Source of the DNA: Desulfobacteraceae bacterium
GTDB lineage: Bacteria > Desulfobacterota > Desulfobacteria > Desulfobacterales > UBA11574
Assembly: GCA_002868985.1 (NCBI GenBank)
Contig: PKTV01000129.1
Location: 1-9,692 of the forward strand
Direction: 5' to 3'
Length of the DNA stretch: 9,692 nucleotides
Every line of letters starts with the position of its first letter. Position 1 is the first letter of the stretch. Below the pieces are notes generated by a model that saw nothing but the letters and a program-made list of their open reading frames with translations, was not told the origin of the DNA and ran no database searches. Positions 6,653-9,692 of the stretch are shown here, piece after piece. The position numbers were made by a program, and so were the translations under genes.

Positions 6653-7680
6653 CGGACAGCAGATTTAACATTGCCGTAGCAGGGGCAACAGGAGCCGTTG
6701 GAAATCAAATGATTTCCTGCCTTGAAGAAAGAAACTTTCCAATCAAGTCGATAAAATTTTTGGCATCCAGTCGTTCTGTCGGGCGCAAGCTCAAATACAA
6801 AGGCCGTGACATTGCCGTTGAAGAGTTGACCGAGACCTCTTTTAAAGGAATCGATATCGCCCTTTTCTCAGCCGGTGGTGGAACGAGTGAAAAATTTGCA
6901 CCTTTTGCCGCAAACGACGGATGTGTGGTTGTTGATAATTCAAGTGCATGGCGGATGGATCCCGAGGTTCCACTGGTGGTTCCCGAAGTCAATCCCCATG
7001 CCGTCGCACAGTATAGAAACAAGGGAATTATCGCGAATCCGAACTGTTCGACAATTCAATTGGTCGTTCCATTACATCCATTGCACCAAAAATACGGTAT
7101 CAAGCGGATTGTGGTGTCAACGTATCAGGCGGTTTCTGGGACCGGCAAAAAGGCAATTGACGAGCTTGATTCCCAGACCCGGGCGATTCTTAATTTTAAA
7201 AAACATGAAAATAAGGTATATCCTCACACCATTGCATTTAATTGCCTCCCGCATATCGATGTATTTTTGGAAAACGGATATACAAAAGAAGAGATGAAGA
7301 TGGTCCATGAAACCCGAAAAATCTTTGAGGACGATACCATAGGGGTTACGGCAACCACCGTTCGTGTGCCGGTCTTTTTCGGACATTCGGAATCGATTAA
7401 CATTGAGACTATAAAGAATGTTTCTGCTATAGAGGTGAGGGCGCTTCTCGAGAGAACATCCGGCGTAAAAGTCGTTGATGATCCGGAGAACAATCGCTAT
7501 CCACTTGCTATTGATGCCGCCGGACAGGATTTGACACTTGTGGGTCGTATTCGTGACGATGAATCAATAGAAAACGGCATCAATATGTGGGTTGTCGCCG
7601 ACAACATCAGAAAAGGTGCAGCGACAAATGCGGTGCAGATCGCTGAGATTCTGACAAAAGAATATCTATCGGGGGAGTAG
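6649..7680 (+). CDS. asd: Aspartate-semialdehyde dehydrogenase
   Basis: Asd reduces aspartyl phosphate to aspartate semialdehyde with NADPH. This is the branch point to lysine/diaminopimelate, threonine, methionine and isoleucine. The 343-residue product starts with a Rossmann motif, A-G-A-T-G-A-V-G (residues 10-17). The catalytic nucleophile is Cys133 in N-P-N-C-S-T-I-Q, and the acid-base histidine is His246 in F-F-G-H-S-E. The stretch Y-Q-A-V-S-G-T-G-K-K and the sequence A-F-N-C-L-P-H-I are typical of the short bacterial Asd family. It overlaps the leuB-type gene by four bases, with AAGGA at 6633-6637 serving as ribosome binding site. Its last codons (GGGGGAG before TAG) double as the ribosome binding site of greA, so these genes are probably co-translated. 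Linkage of leuB and asd is common in bacteria. Confidence 0.96.
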   Translation: MTDSRFNIAVAGATGAVGNQMISCLEERNFPIKSIKFLASSRSVGRKLKYKGRDIAVEELTETSFKGIDIALFSAGGGTSEKFAPFAANDGCVVVDNSSAWRMDPEVPLVVPEVNPHAVAQYRNKGIIANPNCSTIQLVVPLHPLHQKYGIKRIVVSTYQAVSGTGKKAIDELDSQTRAILNFKKHENKVYPHTIAFNCLPHIDVFLENGYTKEEMKMVHETRKIFEDDTIGVTATTVRVPVFFGHSESINIETIKNVSAIEVRALLERTSGVKVVDDPENNRYPLAIDAAGQDLTLVGRIRDDESIENGINMWVVADNIRKGAATNAVQIAEILTKEYLSGE

Positions 7681-7685
7681 ATTTG
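7671..7685 (+). promoter_or_regulatory. greA ribosome binding site overlapping asd stop, with TTG start
   Basis: GGGGGAG at 7671-7677 is followed directly by the asd stop TAG (7678-7680) and, after two more bases, by the greA TTG (7683-7685). The site decides the greA start and implies that ribosomes finishing asd load onto greA. Confidence 0.75.
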
Positions 7686-8150
7686 GAACGAGTACCAATT
7701 ACGCGAGAAGGGTATGAGGCCCTTAAAAAGGAACTGGCATATATTAAAAAGGTCGAACGACCCAGAAATATAAAGGCCATTGAGGAAGCCCGTGCTCACG
7801 GGGATATTACTGAAAATGCCGAGTTTGAAGCTGCCAAAGACCGGCAGGCATTTATAGAGGGAAGGTTAAATGAATTGGGATATAAACTATCCATGGCGGA
7901 TATCATTGATTCTCAAAAACTTCCCAAAGATCGAGCGGTATTTGCCAGTTCGGTGTTACTTGAAAATATTGATACTTCAGAAAAGGTTGAATATCAACTT
8001 GTTGGACCCGATGAAGCGAGCATCGAAGAAGGTCGAATTTCTGTGTCTTCGCCACTCGGGAAAGCGATTCTAGGAAAAAAACCCGGAGACGAGATTGTCC
8101 TGGAAGCTCCGGGTGGAAAAAGATTTTATGAATTTATAGAAATATTGTAA
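7683..8150 (+). CDS. greA: Transcription elongation factor GreA
   Basis: GreA enters the secondary channel of backtracked RNA polymerase and stimulates cleavage of the 3' end of the nascent RNA, rescuing stalled complexes. The 155-residue product is close to the usual 158. It has an N-terminal coiled coil (about 1-75) and a C-terminal FKBP-like domain. The coiled-coil tip has A-R-A-H-G-D-I-T-E-N-A-E-F, where D41 and E44 match the acidic pair of E. coli GreA that positions the catalytic metal. The end, with S-P-L-G-K-A-I-L-G and G-D-E-I-V-L-E-A-P-G-G, is typical. The start is TTG at 7683, supported by GGGGGAG at 7671-7677 with a five-base gap and by MERVPITREGYEAL matching the family N-terminus. 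It starts two bases after the asd stop. Confidence 0.95.
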   Translation: MERVPITREGYEALKKELAYIKKVERPRNIKAIEEARAHGDITENAEFEAAKDRQAFIEGRLNELGYKLSMADIIDSQKLPKDRAVFASSVLLENIDTSEKVEYQLVGPDEASIEEGRISVSSPLGKAILGKKPGDEIVLEAPGGKRFYEFIEIL

Positions 8151-8152
8151 AC

Positions 8153-8166
8153 GGAGGTTTTTTGTG
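8153..8166 (+). promoter_or_regulatory. rpoZ ribosome binding site, T6 run and GTG start
   Basis: GGAGG at 8153-8157 is followed by six T (8158-8163) and GTG (8164-8166). The strong Shine-Dalgarno and six-base gap support GTG as the true start. Confidence 0.75.
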
Positions 8167-8421
8167 GCACGTATAACCATAGAAGATTGTTTAAAGCGCG
8201 TTAAGAACCGATTTTTACTGGTAAACATGGCGGCCAAACGTGTAAGGCAGATCCGTGAAGGGTCTGAATATCTGGTCAGTTCGCCAAAAAATGAAGACAT
8301 TGTGGTTTCTCTACGTGAGATCGCCGCAGGCAAGATCACCATTAGAGAAGATAAAGAAGAAGAAATACAAGAGAAAATAGAAGAAACAGAAGAAATCGGG
8401 GAAAAAGAGGAAAATCTATAG
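8164..8421 (+). CDS. rpoZ: RNA polymerase omega subunit
   Basis: Omega is the small subunit that helps fold and hold beta-prime in RNA polymerase and, in many proteobacteria, forms part of a ppGpp site. The 85-residue product starts M-A-R-I-T-I-E-D-C-L, and N-R-F-L-L-V-N-M-A-A-K-R-V-R-Q-I is the conserved omega core. S-L-R-E-I-A-A-G-K-I is the second conserved block. From about residue 60 the sequence becomes almost purely Glu/Lys/Ile, a charged tail that is probably disordered or a single helix. The MAR residues after the start, which in E. coli contribute to ppGpp binding, are kept. The start is GTG at 8164, with GGAGG at 8153-8157 and a run of six T between. It lies 13 bases after greA. 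Confidence 0.93.
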   Translation: MARITIEDCLKRVKNRFLLVNMAAKRVRQIREGSEYLVSSPKNEDIVVSLREIAAGKITIREDKEEEIQEKIEETEEIGEKEENL

Positions 8422-8440
8422 GAGGCCGATACTTTTTTTG
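8420..8440 (+). promoter_or_regulatory. ttcA ribosome binding site, T7 run and TTG start
   Basis: AGGAGG at 8420-8425 overlaps the rpoZ stop (TAG 8419-8421). A 12-base gap ending in a T-run (8433-8439) leads to TTG at 8438-8440. The gap is longer than usual, but no better start codon is in frame nearby. Confidence 0.6.
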
Positions 8441-9169
8441 CCAAAGTACAGCTATGCCTACAAGGTGATAAAAAGAAACGTCGGGAAAGCGTTGCATCAA
8501 TATGATATGATCTCCCATGGAGATCGTATTTTAGTCGGGCTTTCAGGAGGTAAAGATAGTTTTATCCTGATGTGGATATTAAGCGAACGATTAAAACGCA
8601 TTCCCATCAATTATGAGTTGTATTCAGTGCATGTTGATTTAGGATTTGACGGAGGATTCAGTAAAGCTTTGGCAGAATATTGCAGTCAAATAGGCTTTGA
8701 ACTCAGAGTTGAACATACAGATTACGGAGTTTTGGCGCACAGTTCCGAAAATCGGGAAAATCCTTGTTTTTTATGTTCCAGGTTGCGCAGGAAAAGGCTT
8801 TTTGAAATTGCAGATGAGCTTGGATGCAGCAAAGTCGCCCTTGGGCACAATAAAGACGATATCATTGAAACTTTATTTATGAATATTTTCTATGCCGGTG
8901 AGATTAGCAGTATGCTGCCTTCCCAGTCTCTTTTTCAGGGAAAGTTTACAGTGATAAGGCCGCTTGCATTTGTAGACGAAGACGTTATAGAGCGTTTTGC
9001 CAAAGAAAAAGGTTACCCGGTTTTTGAAAATCCCTGCCCCAGCACAAAGACCTCCAAGCGACATGAAATAAAAAAGATTCTAAAACAGCTTTATAGAAAT
9101 AACAAAAAAGTCAAAGGGAATATTTTCAGAGCCATGCATCATGTGAAAATGGATTATATGCCAAAATGA
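8438..9169 (+). CDS. ttcA: tRNA 2-thiocytidine biosynthesis protein TtcA family
   Basis: TtcA thiolates C32 of certain tRNAs in an ATP-dependent reaction that needs a [4Fe-4S] cluster held by three cysteines. The 243-residue product has the PP-loop ATPase motif S-G-G-K-D-S at 36-41. The cluster cysteines are C110 and C113 (C-F-L-C) and C200 (N-P-C-P-S), the pattern of TtcA group enzymes. The stretch A-L-G-H-N-K-D-D-I-I-E-T-L is another family signature. The fold family also includes TtuA and CTU1-type enzymes that modify U34 or U54, but those usually carry extra zinc-finger cysteines that are absent here. The start is TTG at 8438. AGGAGG at 8420-8425 overlaps the rpoZ stop, and the spacer is long (12 bases) and T-rich. 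No ATG lies nearby in frame. The stop overlaps the folE2 start. Confidence 0.88.
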   Translation: MPKYSYAYKVIKRNVGKALHQYDMISHGDRILVGLSGGKDSFILMWILSERLKRIPINYELYSVHVDLGFDGGFSKALAEYCSQIGFELRVEHTDYGVLAHSSENRENPCFLCSRLRRKRLFEIADELGCSKVALGHNKDDIIETLFMNIFYAGEISSMLPSQSLFQGKFTVIRPLAFVDEDVIERFAKEKGYPVFENPCPSTKTSKRHEIKKILKQLYRNNKKVKGNIFRAMHHVKMDYMPK

Positions 9170-9692
9170 AAGATATCCAAAATCAATTCGATTATCGCAA
9201 CATCCCAATTGATAAGGTGGGGATAAAGGATCTTAAATATCCCATAACCGTACTTGATCGAAGTAACAACATTCAACATACGGTTGCTTCCATAAACATG
9301 TATGTTGATTTGCCCCACAATTACAAAGGGACTCACATGAGCCGTTTTGTGGAAATGTTGCATCTATTCCGACCGGAAGTTTCCTTAAAAAAAATTTCCG
9401 TTATTCTTGAGGAGATGAAAGAGTATCTAAATGCAGCTTCATCCAATATTGAGGTCACCTTTCCCTATTTCATTGAAAAAAAATCTCCGGTCAGCAAATC
9501 TCCCGGTTTGATGGATTATATCTGTAGTTTTTCAGGATCTAGCGATCCAAAGGGTAAGGTTGATCTCGTATCCGTTGTCCTTGTTCCCATCTCTTCCGTT
9601 TGTCCCTGTTCAAAAGAAATCAGTGAATCAGGCGCCCACAATCAGCGGGGTCAGGTTCGTCTTAGCACACGCTTTAAAAAATTTATCTGGAT
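9166..9692 (+). CDS. folE2: GTP cyclohydrolase FolE2 (type IB), truncated by window end
   Basis: FolE2 converts GTP to 7,8-dihydroneopterin triphosphate, the first step of folate synthesis and a precursor for queuosine-type deazaguanines. It is the alternative to zinc-dependent FolE1 and can use other metals. About 175 codons are present, and the gene runs off the right edge. The visible part begins with D-Y-R-N-I-P-I-D-K-V-G-I-K. It contains K-G-T-H-M-S-R-F at about 54-61 and the catalytic-cysteine block V-C-P-C-S-K-E-I-S (C146 and C148), followed by G-A-H-N-Q-R. All of these are diagnostic of the COG1469/FolE2 family. The downstream Glu and His metal ligands lie outside the window. The ATG overlaps the ttcA stop (ATGA), and no strong ribosome binding site is seen, so translation is probably coupled. 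Confidence 0.93.
   Translation, partial: MKDIQNQFDYRNIPIDKVGIKDLKYPITVLDRSNNIQHTVASINMYVDLPHNYKGTHMSRFVEMLHLFRPEVSLKKISVILEEMKEYLNAASSNIEVTFPYFIEKKSPVSKSPGLMDYICSFSGSSDPKGKVDLVSVVLVPISSVCPCSKEISESGAHNQRGQVRLSTRFKKFIW

Noticed and set aside
6875..7297. Plus-strand ORF of 140 codons in another frame inside asd
   Set aside because: asd holds its catalytic Cys133 across this same stretch in its own frame. The alternative product shows no family features.
1..9692. Hidden defence island, mobile element, CRISPR array, tRNA or prophage
   Set aside because: No spaced direct repeats, transposase or integrase motifs, tRNA-like folds or target-site duplications were seen. Nearly all of the space is filled by recognised housekeeping genes.

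Overview
This window looks like chromosomal housekeeping DNA from a moderately AT-rich Gram-negative bacterium. The gene content (a pyruvoyl-type short Psd next to PssA, leuB joined to asd, a greA-rpoZ-ttcA-folE2 string, TtcA with three cysteines) suggests an anaerobic Desulfobacterota, probably a Desulfobacterales-like sulfate reducer. That assignment is inference from gene content and protein style. No rRNA or other marker is present. Every confidently called gene is on the + strand.

Layout. Positions 2-163 hold the last 53 codons of a gene that begins outside the window, possibly recC. Positions 211-495 hold a small orphan ORF with no recognised function and no clear ribosome binding site. 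A 301-base gap (496-796) carries a 12-bp perfect inverted repeat whose arms flank a plausible sigma70-type promoter for the next unit. Then come lon (ATP-dependent protease) and, 15 bases later, tsaB (tRNA t6A modification). After a 174-base gap, psd and pssA overlap by ATGA and make phosphatidylethanolamine from CDP-diacylglycerol and serine. A 106-base gap leads to a leuB-type beta-decarboxylating dehydrogenase that overlaps asd (aspartate semialdehyde dehydrogenase) by ATGA. From asd onward the genes are packed almost without gaps: greA, rpoZ, ttcA and a truncated folE2.

How the genes fit together. lon and tsaB form a protein-quality and translation-fidelity pair. psd and pssA are consecutive steps of phospholipid synthesis. 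leuB and asd serve amino-acid synthesis (leucine; the aspartate family and, in Gram-negatives, diaminopimelate for peptidoglycan). greA and rpoZ both serve RNA polymerase. ttcA thiolates tRNA. FolE2 starts folate and related pteridine/deazaguanine synthesis. The short spacings from leuB to folE2 suggest one transcript.

I found no mobile element, CRISPR array, RNA gene, toxin-antitoxin or defence system, and no sign of an undescribed multi-gene system. The points most worth a second look are: the LeuB-type enzyme, whose coenzyme-site residues resemble NADP-dependent isocitrate dehydrogenase; three consecutive genes with non-AUG starts (TTG, GTG, TTG), two of them with a T-run between Shine-Dalgarno and start; the inverted repeat around the presumed lon promoter; and the unidentified small ORF.
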